The notes under the pieces were generated by a model that had not been told where the DNA came from, ran no database searches, and saw nothing but the letters and a program-made list of their open reading frames with translations. Shown one piece after another: positions 25,974-35,521 of a stretch of DNA of 64,000 nucleotides. Source of the DNA: G963665545 sp963665545 (lineage in GTDB: Bacteria > Pseudomonadota > Gammaproteobacteria > Xanthomonadales > SZUA-36). Numbering within the stretch: the first letter of the stretch is position 1; each line of letters opens with the position of its first letter. The translations under genes were made by a program, and so were the position numbers. The stretch lies in NCBI GenBank assembly GCA_963665545.2, contig CAXXKZ010000011.1:310001-374000 (forward strand), written 5' to 3'.

Positions 25974-27416
25974 ATGAGAGCAATTTCATCAGTGGTGTAT
26001 GGATTGGCCGGATGGGCTCTATTTGGCATCGGGATTGCACTGGCCGATCCAACGCTGACGGTCTCACCGGAACCCAGGCTGATGCTGGATGAACCCTCGA
26101 TCCAGGTTCGGGGCGCCGTGCCCGGCGGAACCGTGATTATCGAGGCCTCGATGACGGATCTGCAGGATCGGGTCTGGACTTCGCGCGGTGTGTACTACGC
26201 AGATTTCGACGGAAATGTGGATCCGGCCGTGCTGGCATCGGTGAGGGGAACCTACACCGGAATCGACGCCTTTGGCCTGTTCTGGTCCATGCTTCCGGTT
26301 CCGTCGGAGGACCTTACAGCCAACCTGCACACCGATCCGATGGCGGCGGACTGGCCCAGCGGCCCGGCTTTGGGCCTGGCGCCCGGGGTTGCGGTTACGA
26401 TCACCGCACACGTGGAGACCCGTGCGGATTCGCTCGATACCGTCACGGTGTCGGCAACCCACCAGGTCGCCTTCGCCACCGAAGACGTGGTCCGCCGGGA
26501 AATCATCGAAGGCGATCTCCGCGGTGCGCTTTACACCCACGACGGGGGAGGCAATGGCATGCCCGTCCTGGTTGTTTCGGGATCCGGTGGCGGCGCGCCG
26601 GAAACGGCCGCAAGGGCGCTGGCCATGGAAGGATTCACCGCATTTGCCGTGGCCCACTTCAGGTATCAGGACCGCCCGGATGAGCTTCTGAATATTCCGT
26701 TGGAGTACTTCCGCGATGCGATGGAATTCCTGAAACGGGAAACCGGCGCGGACAGGGTCGCGTTGATGGGTTCCTCACGCGGCGGTGAGGGCGTCCTGCT
26801 GATCGCAGCCACTTTCCCCGATGTGGTGTCGGCAGTCGTCTCCGGGGTGCCCTCCAACGTCGTCAACAGCGCCTGCTGCTCACCGGCCATGACGTACCAG
26901 CACGCCTGGACCCTGGGCGGAAAGCCGCTCCCGGCGTTCGGTCTGATGGAAGGAACGAGCTTCGAAGAACTGTTGGGCGTAACGGAAAAGTACACCGATG
27001 GCCTCGTCTGGTTTCAGCGCCACATGTTGATCGGTGCCCTGACGAAGGACCCATCCGCGGAGTATTTGATCCGGGTGGAGAACATCGATGCCCCAATCCT
27101 CCTGATATCCGGTGACGATGACGCCATCTGGCCTTCGGCGCCCGCGGCCGACGCGGTGGTGCGACGGTTGAACGCAATGGAATTCGCCCATCCGGTCGAA
27201 CACATAAAAGCCACCGGGGCCGGACACCTCGCCTCGCTGGCGGAGCGGCTGTTCGTCACCTCCCTGATCGGCAAGGCGGGTTTCAGACACCCGCTGGACC
27301 CGAGCATTGTGATTAAGATGGGCGGCACCCCGGCCGAGAACTTCCATGGCGCCCGCGACGCCCACTTTCGCAAGATCGAATTTCTCAAGCAACACACCGC
27401 TGAGACAGCCAAATGA
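25974..27416 (+). CDS. secreted BAAT-family acyl-CoA thioesterase/acyltransferase
   Basis: The 480-residue protein has a signal peptide (WALFGIGIALA) and the two-domain shape of bile acid-CoA:amino acid N-acyltransferases and acyl-CoA thioesterases. The N-terminal beta domain contains VRGAVPGGTVIIEASMTD and RGTYTGIDAFGLFWSM. The C-terminal alpha/beta domain has LVVSGSGGGAPE, the nucleophile in ALMGSSRGGEGV (Ser near residue 266), LISGDDDAIWPS and GAGHLASLAE. The nucleophile is Ser, which favours hydrolysis over transfer. A secreted member is unusual because CoA esters are cytoplasmic, so it may act on another ester or amide. The next gene overlaps its stop (ATGA). Confidence 0.75.
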   Translation: MRAISSVVYGLAGWALFGIGIALADPTLTVSPEPRLMLDEPSIQVRGAVPGGTVIIEASMTDLQDRVWTSRGVYYADFDGNVDPAVLASVRGTYTGIDAFGLFWSMLPVPSEDLTANLHTDPMAADWPSGPALGLAPGVAVTITAHVETRADSLDTVTVSATHQVAFATEDVVRREIIEGDLRGALYTHDGGGNGMPVLVVSGSGGGAPETAARALAMEGFTAFAVAHFRYQDRPDELLNIPLEYFRDAMEFLKRETGADRVALMGSSRGGEGVLLIAATFPDVVSAVVSGVPSNVVNSACCSPAMTYQHAWTLGGKPLPAFGLMEGTSFEELLGVTEKYTDGLVWFQRHMLIGALTKDPSAEYLIRVENIDAPILLISGDDDAIWPSAPAADAVVRRLNAMEFAHPVEHIKATGAGHLASLAERLFVTSLIGKAGFRHPLDPSIVIKMGGTPAENFHGARDAHFRKIEFLKQHTAETAK

Positions 27417-28360
27417 GAAGACTGGATCAAAAAGTCAAACCGGTCGGCACACCGTATAACGAAGGTTATCTGGACCGCGGCCTGCACCAACTCCATTACA
27501 CCGAAACCGGCAACCCGGACGGCATCCCGGTGATCTGGTCCCACGGCGGCCCGGGCGCGGGCCAGGGGCCGCGCTACCGGCGGATGTTCGATATGGACAA
27601 GTGGCGCTTCATCCAGATGTCGCAACGCGGGACGGGCGAGTCGAATCCGAAATGCGAACTTCGCGACAACACCTGGCGCGAGAGCATCGAAGACATGGAG
27701 GCCCTCAGAGAAGAACTGGACATAAAAGAGTGGCTGGTGGCAGGCGCCTCGTGGGGTTCCACCCTTTCAATCCTCTATGCCGAAGCATTTCCGGCGCGCT
27801 GCCTGGGGCTGTACCTGGTATGCATGTGGCTCGGCCGTCAGATCGATGTGGATTTCTGGCGGGATTCGGCATCGGGTGTTTTTCCCGAGTGCTTCGACGA
27901 ACTGGTGGCCGAACTGGATGACTACGAGCGTGAAGACATCGAGGCCGCCTACGCCCGTCGAGTGCTGGGCGACGACGAGGAAGCGGCCCGGCGCGCCGCG
28001 CAGATCTACTTCGACTGGCACTTCGTGACGATGAGCTTCGCCGTTCCGATCGACGATCTGGACATCGGCGACCCGTTCGACATCATGAAGGTCTACTTCC
28101 ACTACCTCGGTAACCGCTGCTTCCTCGAGCCCAATCAGTTGCTCGAGAACTGTGCGCCGCTGAAGGACATGCCGATCAAGGTCATCCAGGGCCGTTACGA
28201 CATGTGCACGCCGATGTTTATCGCCTGGGATTTCAAAAAGACCCTGCCTCATGTGGATTTGAGGGCGATCGACATGGCCGGCCACCAACCGATGGAACGC
28301 AACCTTCTACATGCGGCGATCGATGCCAGCAATGACTTTCACAGCGAACTCGAATCATGA
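27413..28360 (+). CDS. proline iminopeptidase-like alpha/beta hydrolase 1
   Basis: The 315-residue protein has no signal peptide and fits the S33 proline iminopeptidase pattern: oxyanion HGGPG at 44-48, nucleophile Ser113 in GASWGS (usually GGSWGS), LQGRYDMCTP near the acid and MAGHQPME with the His. The usual DQRGxGxS after the first helix reads MSQRGTGES here, so the leading Asp is lost. It may release N-terminal proline or act on another small amide. It overlaps both neighbours by four bases, so genes 25,974-30,566 form one operon. Confidence 0.82.
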   Translation: MRRLDQKVKPVGTPYNEGYLDRGLHQLHYTETGNPDGIPVIWSHGGPGAGQGPRYRRMFDMDKWRFIQMSQRGTGESNPKCELRDNTWRESIEDMEALREELDIKEWLVAGASWGSTLSILYAEAFPARCLGLYLVCMWLGRQIDVDFWRDSASGVFPECFDELVAELDDYEREDIEAAYARRVLGDDEEAARRAAQIYFDWHFVTMSFAVPIDDLDIGDPFDIMKVYFHYLGNRCFLEPNQLLENCAPLKDMPIKVIQGRYDMCTPMFIAWDFKKTLPHVDLRAIDMAGHQPMERNLLHAAIDASNDFHSELES

Positions 28361-30566
28361 AAAGACGACATTTTCTGCGCAACAGCTCGATGCTCCTTGC
28401 CGGTGCTTCCCTGTCATCGATAGCTCTACGAGGCATGGCCGGGCAAGGTGCGCATTTCGACTATCCACCGACGCGCATCGAACCGGTCGAAAAATCCATC
28501 GGCGGCGTGACCTGGACCGACAACTACGCCTGGCTGCGGCGCGAGACCGAAGAGGTGATCGCCTGGCAGCAGGCGCAGCACGACTTCGCGGGCGAACTGC
28601 TGCGCGAAGGCCCCGAGTACGATTACGTCTATCGCCACCTGGATCCGGCCGGCGGCGACAGCGGCCGAACGATGGCGCCCGTGCGCAATCGAGGCGGGAA
28701 GTGGTTCGTGCTGGAGAAGCATGAGAGCGGACATCGGCTATCCGTTTCCGAATCGCCGGATGGTGATGCACGTCGCCTGCTCGACCCGAAGCGGCTCCAA
28801 TCTTGGCTTGGCGAGGCGGCCTCCGCGCACATCTCCGGCTTCGAGCCTTCGCCAAACGGCCAAATCCTGGGTTTCGCCATTGACGCCGGCACGGGACGCG
28901 AAGGCACCTGGTACTTTGTGGATGTCGAGTGCGAAGTACTGCTGAACCAGTCGTATACGGGCGACCTCATGTTCGAACGGCCGGAGTGGTTTTCAGACTC
29001 CAGCGGGTTTTATCGTCCCGCGGCCGAGCCGAGGACGGGCGGCATCAGTTCGAACCGCACGTTATCGACAGCGCCACCCCCGGCCAAGCCAGCCGGGCCG
29101 TGACCGTAACGCTCAGCCCTTCAGAGCTCGATGTCAATTTCAACAAGATGGGGCAGGTCTCGCCCGACGGCAGCCGGCTTCTGGTTTCCAGTTTCCTGCC
29201 GTCACCACGCTTACCCAGCGCCCTGGTCGATACTCACACAGGCGAGAGGCGCGCTTTTCTGCCGGATTCTCACGAAGCATTCTGTTTCGGGGCCTGGGCA
29301 GACGACAGGCATTTCATCGCCCTGAGTTTCCAGGACAATGAGCGTGGCCGGATCGTTGAGATTCCCATTGTCACCAGCACCGACATGTCCACCTGGCGTG
29401 AAATCGTACCGGCCAGGGACCTGGTACTGCGCGCCGTCGCCGTAACGCACGGGCAGTTGTTCATCTGCGCGCTGGAAGATGCATCCCAGGTCTATGAACT
29501 TTGGTCGCGAGACGGCCAAAAAATCGCCCGTGCCCCATCGGCGCCCTATGCGGCCTCGCTCACGGCATTCATCTGGCGCCACATTCTTCCCAACGACGCG
29601 TATATTTTCGAGTTCGAGACTTTCGACAAGTCGCTAGCCTCATACGTCTACGATCCGGATTCAGATTCGGTGAGCGTGGTCGGGCCGAGGCCTCGTACCC
29701 TGGACGGCCTCGAGGTCGAACAACGATTCGCCACGGCGAGCGATGGCGTACGCATCCCCTATTTCGTCGTATCCCATGCAGGTGGTTCCCAAGCTGGTCC
29801 GCGTCCGGCGCTGGCTTTCGCCTACGGTGGCGGCAATGTCGCATGGCTGCCGTCCTTTCTGCGGCGGTACGCACCGTTCATCGAAGCCGGTGGCGTGTTC
29901 ATCCAACCGATACTCCGAGGGGGTGGTGAATACGGTGATTCCTGGTCGGCGCAGGGAAACCGTGAACACAAGCAGCGCTGCTTCGACGATCTCTATGCCG
30001 TTGCCGAGGATTCGATTGCGTCAGGGCTCACAAGCGCTGGGCAACTGGCGCTGTCCGGTGAAAGCAACGGCGGTATGACCACCGCCGCAGCACTAACCCA
30101 GCGGCCAGATCTGTGGGCGGCAGCAATCCCGCGCTTCCCGGTCCTGGACGGACTGGAACCGTTTCCGTTCGGCTCCAATCCCGGCGCGATCGCCGCCTAC
30201 GTACCCGTGCTTTATGGCGACGCCAATGAACCGGAGTTTGCCAATATCATTGCCCGGTACTCGCCCTATCAGAACGTCGAGGACGGTACACCTTACCCGG
30301 CAGTGCTCATCATGCTCGGATTGCAGGATCCACTGTGCCTCCCGAGCAACGGCCGGCGCATGGTGGCACGACTACAGGCCGCCAACGCTTCCAATCGGCC
30401 GATCATCGCCCGTTTCTACGACAACACCGGGCACGATTTCTCGGCCGATCCGGATTTGGCCAGGCAACAGGTCGCCGAGTATCTGGCGTTCGTGATGAAG
30501 CACACCGGCCTGGCGCCGAAGAATGACTCGGGAATTTTGGGCTTAACGGATCAAGGACGATGGTGA
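28357..30566 (+). pseudogene. prolyl oligopeptidase, frameshifted by a 5-base duplication
   Basis: The 5' frame gives a signal peptide (MKRRHFLRNSSMLLAGAS) and the start of an S9 propeller (TWTDNYAWLRRETEEV, PEWFSDSSGFYRPAAE), then runs out at 29,103. The second frame continues with EDGRHQFEPHVIDSATPG and carries the rest of the propeller and the hydrolase domain: Ser in LSGESNGGMTTAA, MLGLQDPLC and NTGHDFSAD. At the break, GCCGA stands twice in a row (29,023-29,032); deleting one copy restores AAEDGRHQFEPHV. The intact protein would be about 735 residues and cleave after proline. The start overlaps the iminopeptidase stop (ATGA). Confidence 0.8.
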
Positions 30567-30686
30567 ACCAACAGTACATTGACCGGATTCGAGCCTGCGC
30601 CACAATTCTCTCCTCCAGTATTATGTGCCGAGGTTGAGGTTGCAACGCCCACATACGTATATATCAGTCAGAGAGAATGTAGCTAT

Positions 30687-32030
30687 ATGGATCGAATACT
30701 TGAATTTGCCTCCCCAGCCGGGATCACTGAATTTCCACATGTTTCCCACGGCGATGGTATCTATCTCTGGGATAAACAGGGTAGTCGTTATCTGGATGGT
30801 TCTTCCGGTGCGATAACCGCCAATATTGGTCACAACAACCAGCGAGTGCGGGCGGCGATGCTGGAACAGACTGACAAAGTGGTGCATGCCTACGGACGAT
30901 TCTGGGATAACGATGCCAGTATCGCCTTGTCTGAGAAGCTGTGCAGTATCGTGGATTGGGGCTATGACGCTTGCTTTTACCTCTCTGGTGGGTCGGAAGC
31001 GGTAGAAACTGCGGTGAAGTTTGCCAAGCAGGCGGCCTTTGCCCGGGGTGAAACCAGCCGTTGGAGGGTGATCAGCCGCACACCCTCCTACCATGGTGCG
31101 ACGATGGGGTTACTAGGCATTACCGGTGATGAGGACTTTGCTGGGCCTTTCCAGAAAATGTTTGTGCCAATGCCCAAGGTGAGCGCGCCATTTACCTACC
31201 GTACTCCGGATGGCATTTCGGTCGAAGAGAATGGCAAACGCTGCCTGGCTGAGCTGGAACAGAAGATTATTGCCGAGGGGGCGGAGTCGGTACTGGCTTT
31301 CCTGATGGAGCCCATTGGCGGGACCGCCACGGGTTGCCTGGTAGCCCCCGATCTCTACTACACCGGGGTGCGGGACATCTGTGACCGCTATGGCATTTTC
31401 CTGATTTTTGACGAGATTCTTTCCGGATCCGGTCGCTCCGGTACATTCCTGGCTGCTCAGCAGTGGAGTGATTGTCGCCCGGATATTGTGGCCCTGGCTA
31501 AAGGGTTGAGCGGCGGATATGCCCCCTTGGGTGGCATTTTGACCAATCACGAACTGGTACAGCCTGTGCGTGAAATGGGCGGATTCTTCCATGGCCATAC
31601 TTACGCTGGCAACCCTTTAAGCTGTGCAATAGGGGCTGCGGTATTGGATGAAATGGTGGATCGGAATCTCTTTGACAACGCCAAGGCTATGGGTGCTCTG
31701 CTGCGCGAGCGGTTAGAAGAGTTAAAAGAGACCACCGGACTGGTGGGTGATGTGCGAGGCCGGGGGCTTGCGCAGGCGATTGAGATTGTCAGCGATCAGG
31801 AGAGCAAGTCAGTCTTCTCTAGTGAGTCCGGTGCGCTCGATACCATCAAAAAGATCTGTATGGAGAATGGCCTGGTGCTGTTGTCCCGGCGGCTCTGCAA
31901 TGGTCGTTACGGCGAGTGGCTGATGGTCTGCCCACCGCTAATCATCAACGCCGAGCAGGTTGACGAGCTGGTGAGCGCACTGGAAAAGTCGCTGCTTACC
32001 TTCCGATCAAACTATCTGGACGATCTGTAA
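30687..32030 (+). CDS. class III aminotransferase
   Basis: The 447-residue protein is a fold-type I PLP enzyme. Features are GIYLWDKQGSRYLDGSSG near residue 25, FYLSGGSEAVETAVKFA, SYHGATMG, the PLP-contacting Asp in IFDEILSGSGRSGTF, and the Schiff-base lysine in ALAKGLSGGYAPLGG. The C-terminus has GDVRGRGLAQAIEIV. Relatives act on omega-amino acids such as taurine, beta-alanine or putrescine, often with pyruvate. It has less GC-rich codons than the genes on both sides and stands apart from the hydrolase operon, which suggests separate acquisition. The substrate is not known. Confidence 0.85.
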   Translation: MDRILEFASPAGITEFPHVSHGDGIYLWDKQGSRYLDGSSGAITANIGHNNQRVRAAMLEQTDKVVHAYGRFWDNDASIALSEKLCSIVDWGYDACFYLSGGSEAVETAVKFAKQAAFARGETSRWRVISRTPSYHGATMGLLGITGDEDFAGPFQKMFVPMPKVSAPFTYRTPDGISVEENGKRCLAELEQKIIAEGAESVLAFLMEPIGGTATGCLVAPDLYYTGVRDICDRYGIFLIFDEILSGSGRSGTFLAAQQWSDCRPDIVALAKGLSGGYAPLGGILTNHELVQPVREMGGFFHGHTYAGNPLSCAIGAAVLDEMVDRNLFDNAKAMGALLRERLEELKETTGLVGDVRGRGLAQAIEIVSDQESKSVFSSESGALDTIKKICMENGLVLLSRRLCNGRYGEWLMVCPPLIINAEQVDELVSALEKSLLTFRSNYLDDL

Positions 32031-32132
32031 GGGTTGCAGCGCATCAGCGGCGCACATGACCGAAACAAGAGATCATCCGGCAAGCACTGGAGGCCAGAGG
32101 GCTAAAAGCCATTTCAGGGGGAACCCTTTTAC

Positions 32133-34175
32133 TTATAGCAGCTTATGCACCACATGAACACGCAGCTCGAGCCAGGCCGCCAATACCGCAACCAGCAATG
32201 AAGCCGCCAGGGTCCAGATGACCGTGGTTGAATTCTGTACGATTAATGCCCACAAGCCTGTATCAGAGGCCCACCACGTCTTGGTCAGGGCATAGCCCAG
32301 GGCCGCGGCAATTGCGTGACTGGAGACCTGCGCAATCGTCACTTCGGCAAATTTTTGTCGCGCCTTTGCTGCCTCCCCGGGTTGATGGGCATCGATGATA
32401 CCCGGCATCAGCAGCAGCGTGGCCAGCGGCAACCAGAACACCATGATAATGCCCATCACCATAGCCCCGAGACTCTTGAGAGAAATTAAAATCGTCAGAA
32501 TGGCCAGCCCCACGCCATTACGACCTTCATCCACCGCGCGTTTGTACATTATCAGCGGTGGTGATTTCTCCATGGCCTGGATTTTCTTGTGGTAGATCTG
32601 TTGGGCCAGTCTGCGAGTCCAGGCCATTCCCGGACCAAATCGCCAGCCAATCCACACGGCCAACAGGCAGATCAATTCCAGCACCACCAGCGCTTCCAGA
32701 AATTGCTGCCTTAGCTGGACCGCGACCAGCGCCGAATCGTCCACGTTGGTGGCAAGAGCGCCATGATCGATCACCTGCCCCCCTTTGATGATCATTGAAA
32801 TGGCCTGAGCGTTGCGAATTGTCTGGGTCGGGTCCGCTCGCAAAACGACCAGGTCTGCCAGCTTGCCGGGTTCGATCGATCCCAACTGTGCCGCCACGCC
32901 CATCACTTGCGCAGCATTGATAGTGGCGGCCTGGATGAGTGTTTCGGGGCGCAGTCCGGCATCTTCGAGCATTTGCATTTCCACGTGCAGAGCCACACCA
33001 TGCATGGTGCCGATATGACTGCTGTCGGAGCCAATGATGAAACGCGCGCCCGCCTGCTGCAGCCGGTTCACACTATCGGCTACGACATCACCGGCATTGC
33101 CCAGAACAAAGTTGAGCGCCCAATCCTCGAGATTCATGATCAGGCTGCTGACCACGCCATCGGCATAGTCGGTGTAATCCTGGATCACCTCCGGGTCAGC
33201 ACAACTGCGTTCGATGTCGCTCAGCACAAGACGCTCGTCCAACTCCTCAATCATGCGCGGAAACACCGCTATGATAGGCGCAATGGCGATGTCCCGCTCA
33301 ATCACCTGGGCGATGAATTCGTCACTCACTGGTTGATCAAATGGCAGGTGCGCGTAGGCATCCAGACCGGTATCGATAAATGCCTCCGCCTCTTCCAGCG
33401 TCATGATGTGCGTCAGTACAGGCAGTCCCAACCTGTGCGCCTCGTCCACGGCGGCACGCATGACCGGTTGATATTGCTGGGGCGTCAGGTCCGTGGTTGA
33501 ACCCATCGCGGCGCCGATATAGCCAAGCTTGATCGCATCGGCTCCCAGCGAAGCAAAGTGACGTATCCGCTCGCGGACGGCATCCTGGGTATCGGCGGCG
33601 AACACCGCATCCTTGCCGTCGAAAATCCACTCGAAGCCGCTGTTGCCAATTGGCCCGCCTGCGATCAGTACGCGGGGCGCGATCTCAAGTGTCTGCGCCA
33701 ATTCGCGGGCGCCGAATTCGATATGCTCCGGGCCACCCAGCGATACCACCGTCGTGACTCCGCTGCACAAATAGCGGCTAAGGGTAAAGGCTATGCGTTG
33801 CTTGAGCCAGGCGATGTCTTCGCTTTCGCTGAGACCCTGGTCGAGCGAACGCAGCATTGCGTCCATCGCCATTTTGCCGCTTTCCATGAAATGCACATGC
33901 GTGTCGATCATGCCCGGCATGAGCCATTGCCCACTGAGATCAATGACAGTCGCGTCGGCTGGAATGCCGACTTGTGCAGAGGTGCCAACTGCCACGATTT
34001 GCCCGTCAACGATCACGATGGTTGAATCCGGCAGCGGTTCACCGCCCAGCCCGTCAACCAGGCTTGCGCCGACCAGTGCTGTCGTTTCGGCGTTGGCAAC
34101 CTCACTCAGTAGAAGGAACAAGCACAGCAGGACAAGGAAAATGGCGGCTGAGGGTCTGCTATTGGTTGATCTCAT
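32133..34175 (-). CDS. amidohydrolase fused to a C-terminal membrane domain
   Basis: The 680-residue protein starts at MRSTNSRPSA with a signal sequence. Residues about 30-480 form a metal-dependent amidohydrolase: HxH at His93 and His95 in DTHVHF, SLGADAIKLGYIGAAM, LTHIMTLEEAE, and FIIGSDSSHIG. The C-terminal 180 residues carry about four hydrophobic helices (VVLELICLLAVWIGWRF, GAMVMGIIMVFWLPLATLLL, VIWTLAASLLVAVLAAWLE). This tail is not usual for the family. The catalytic domain should face the periplasm, anchored by the tail. It lies downstream of the MetE-like gene on the same strand. Confidence 0.78.
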   Translation of the reverse strand: MRSTNSRPSAAIFLVLLCLFLLLSEVANAETTALVGASLVDGLGGEPLPDSTIVIVDGQIVAVGTSAQVGIPADATVIDLSGQWLMPGMIDTHVHFMESGKMAMDAMLRSLDQGLSESEDIAWLKQRIAFTLSRYLCSGVTTVVSLGGPEHIEFGARELAQTLEIAPRVLIAGGPIGNSGFEWIFDGKDAVFAADTQDAVRERIRHFASLGADAIKLGYIGAAMGSTTDLTPQQYQPVMRAAVDEAHRLGLPVLTHIMTLEEAEAFIDTGLDAYAHLPFDQPVSDEFIAQVIERDIAIAPIIAVFPRMIEELDERLVLSDIERSCADPEVIQDYTDYADGVVSSLIMNLEDWALNFVLGNAGDVVADSVNRLQQAGARFIIGSDSSHIGTMHGVALHVEMQMLEDAGLRPETLIQAATINAAQVMGVAAQLGSIEPGKLADLVVLRADPTQTIRNAQAISMIIKGGQVIDHGALATNVDDSALVAVQLRQQFLEALVVLELICLLAVWIGWRFGPGMAWTRRLAQQIYHKKIQAMEKSPPLIMYKRAVDEGRNGVGLAILTILISLKSLGAMVMGIIMVFWLPLATLLLMPGIIDAHQPGEAAKARQKFAEVTIAQVSSHAIAAALGYALTKTWWASDTGLWALIVQNSTTVIWTLAASLLVAVLAAWLELRVHVVHKLL

Positions 34176-34294
34176 TGGGCTCTTCCAGGTCGCGCAAATT
34201 CGGTGGCTCTGCCTTGCAATGACGAAATCAATAGACCGCCCTATAATGCTGCACAAACGCGACCCCGCGACGACCCATAGCCTCACACTTGGGC

Positions 34295-35491
34295 CTACCC
34301 CCAAAGCCGCTTGCTGGCCAATTCCGCGCCATCGGCCATGGTCTTCATCTTGGCCCACACCACATCATCGGCCACCATGGTATAACCGGCAAAGGTCGAA
34401 AAGCCGCAGTCGGAATTGGCGATCACACGCTCGCGATCACCAATTACATCAACCCATTGACAGATGCGATTGGCCACCACCTTGGGATGCTCCACCATAT
34501 TGGTGGTGACATCGATCACACCGGGGTACATCACCATGTCCTTGGGGGGTGGCATCTCGCGAAAGACGTCCACCTCATGCTGGTGACGGGGGTTGGCGCA
34601 GGCCAGCGAAAGGCCACCGACCTTGGCCTGGTAAATCAACGGCAGGATGGGCTCGAGGTCGATATCGTCACAATGCGGCCCGTCCCAGTTGCCCCAGCAC
34701 ATGTGTAACCTGACCTTTTCCCGCGGGATGTCGGCCAGTGCGATATTCAGGGCCTCGATGTGCACTTCCATTCTCTTGAGGAATACATCGAGGGGCTGAT
34801 CAACGAACATGATCTGGCGCTCCAGTGCGAGGTCGGGCGCATCCAGTTGCAACATGTGGCCGCGCGAGACGATGTACTCATATTCCTTCTTCAGTTCGCG
34901 GCCCAGCGCCAGCACATACTCCTCGTCTGTTGCGTAGTCGGGATTATCGGCGTTACGCAGCAGGGTGGTGGAAAGAATGCCGGGCGTGACGGCTGTGACA
35001 AACGTGCCGGTAAGTTGCCCGGCGGCCTCGGACTCTGCCTGCAGGGCGCCGGCAAACAAGTCCAGTTCCTCTTTGGCCTGGGTCAATTCAGCGTCATACT
35101 CGACAGCGCTGACGCATTCAGGTGTCTTCCATACTGACGCCGATTCGGTTGCAGAATCCCCGGCCCGCTTGGCAAGCAGTGCCGCATAGCCGGGAAACTT
35201 GGCGAAATCCGTCACCGTGCCACGATTTGCAACGCCGCCAAAGCCACTCATGCGGTCTTTGGCGTAGAAGGAGAACCCAATTCGCGGCAACTCGCCGTCA
35301 CCGGCGATGTCAATGCCCGATTTCACTTGCTGGCGGATGATCTCGCGCAGTCCTGTTGAAACCTCAGTGCGAAACTCATCACGGTCAACATCCTTGTCCT
35401 GCTCCATATCACCCAGCATGCCGAGCAATTTCGGGGCGCGGGGCAGACTGCCTACGTGGGTTACCAGGGTGCGGTCATTACTCAGGTACAT
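34295..35491 (-). CDS. MetE C-terminal-like cobalamin-independent methyltransferase
   Basis: The 398-residue protein resembles the catalytic half of cobalamin-independent methionine synthase and the related epoxyalkane:CoM transferases. It has THVGSLPRAPKLL at the N-terminus, DIAGDGELPRIGF, the zinc ligands His-x-Cys in RLHMCWGNWDGPH, and a late Cys in NSDCGFSTFAGY. The large N-terminal half of true MetE is absent, so it may not make methionine. It sits between a broken TonB receptor gene (upstream) and the amidohydrolase at 32,133 (downstream), all on the minus strand. Confidence 0.82.
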   Translation of the reverse strand: MYLSNDRTLVTHVGSLPRAPKLLGMLGDMEQDKDVDRDEFRTEVSTGLREIIRQQVKSGIDIAGDGELPRIGFSFYAKDRMSGFGGVANRGTVTDFAKFPGYAALLAKRAGDSATESASVWKTPECVSAVEYDAELTQAKEELDLFAGALQAESEAAGQLTGTFVTAVTPGILSTTLLRNADNPDYATDEEYVLALGRELKKEYEYIVSRGHMLQLDAPDLALERQIMFVDQPLDVFLKRMEVHIEALNIALADIPREKVRLHMCWGNWDGPHCDDIDLEPILPLIYQAKVGGLSLACANPRHQHEVDVFREMPPPKDMVMYPGVIDVTTNMVEHPKVVANRICQWVDVIGDRERVIANSDCGFSTFAGYTMVADDVVWAKMKTMADGAELASKRLWG

Positions 35492-35521
35492 GGTTACAAT
35501 CCTTTCTGATTGTCGACCGCG

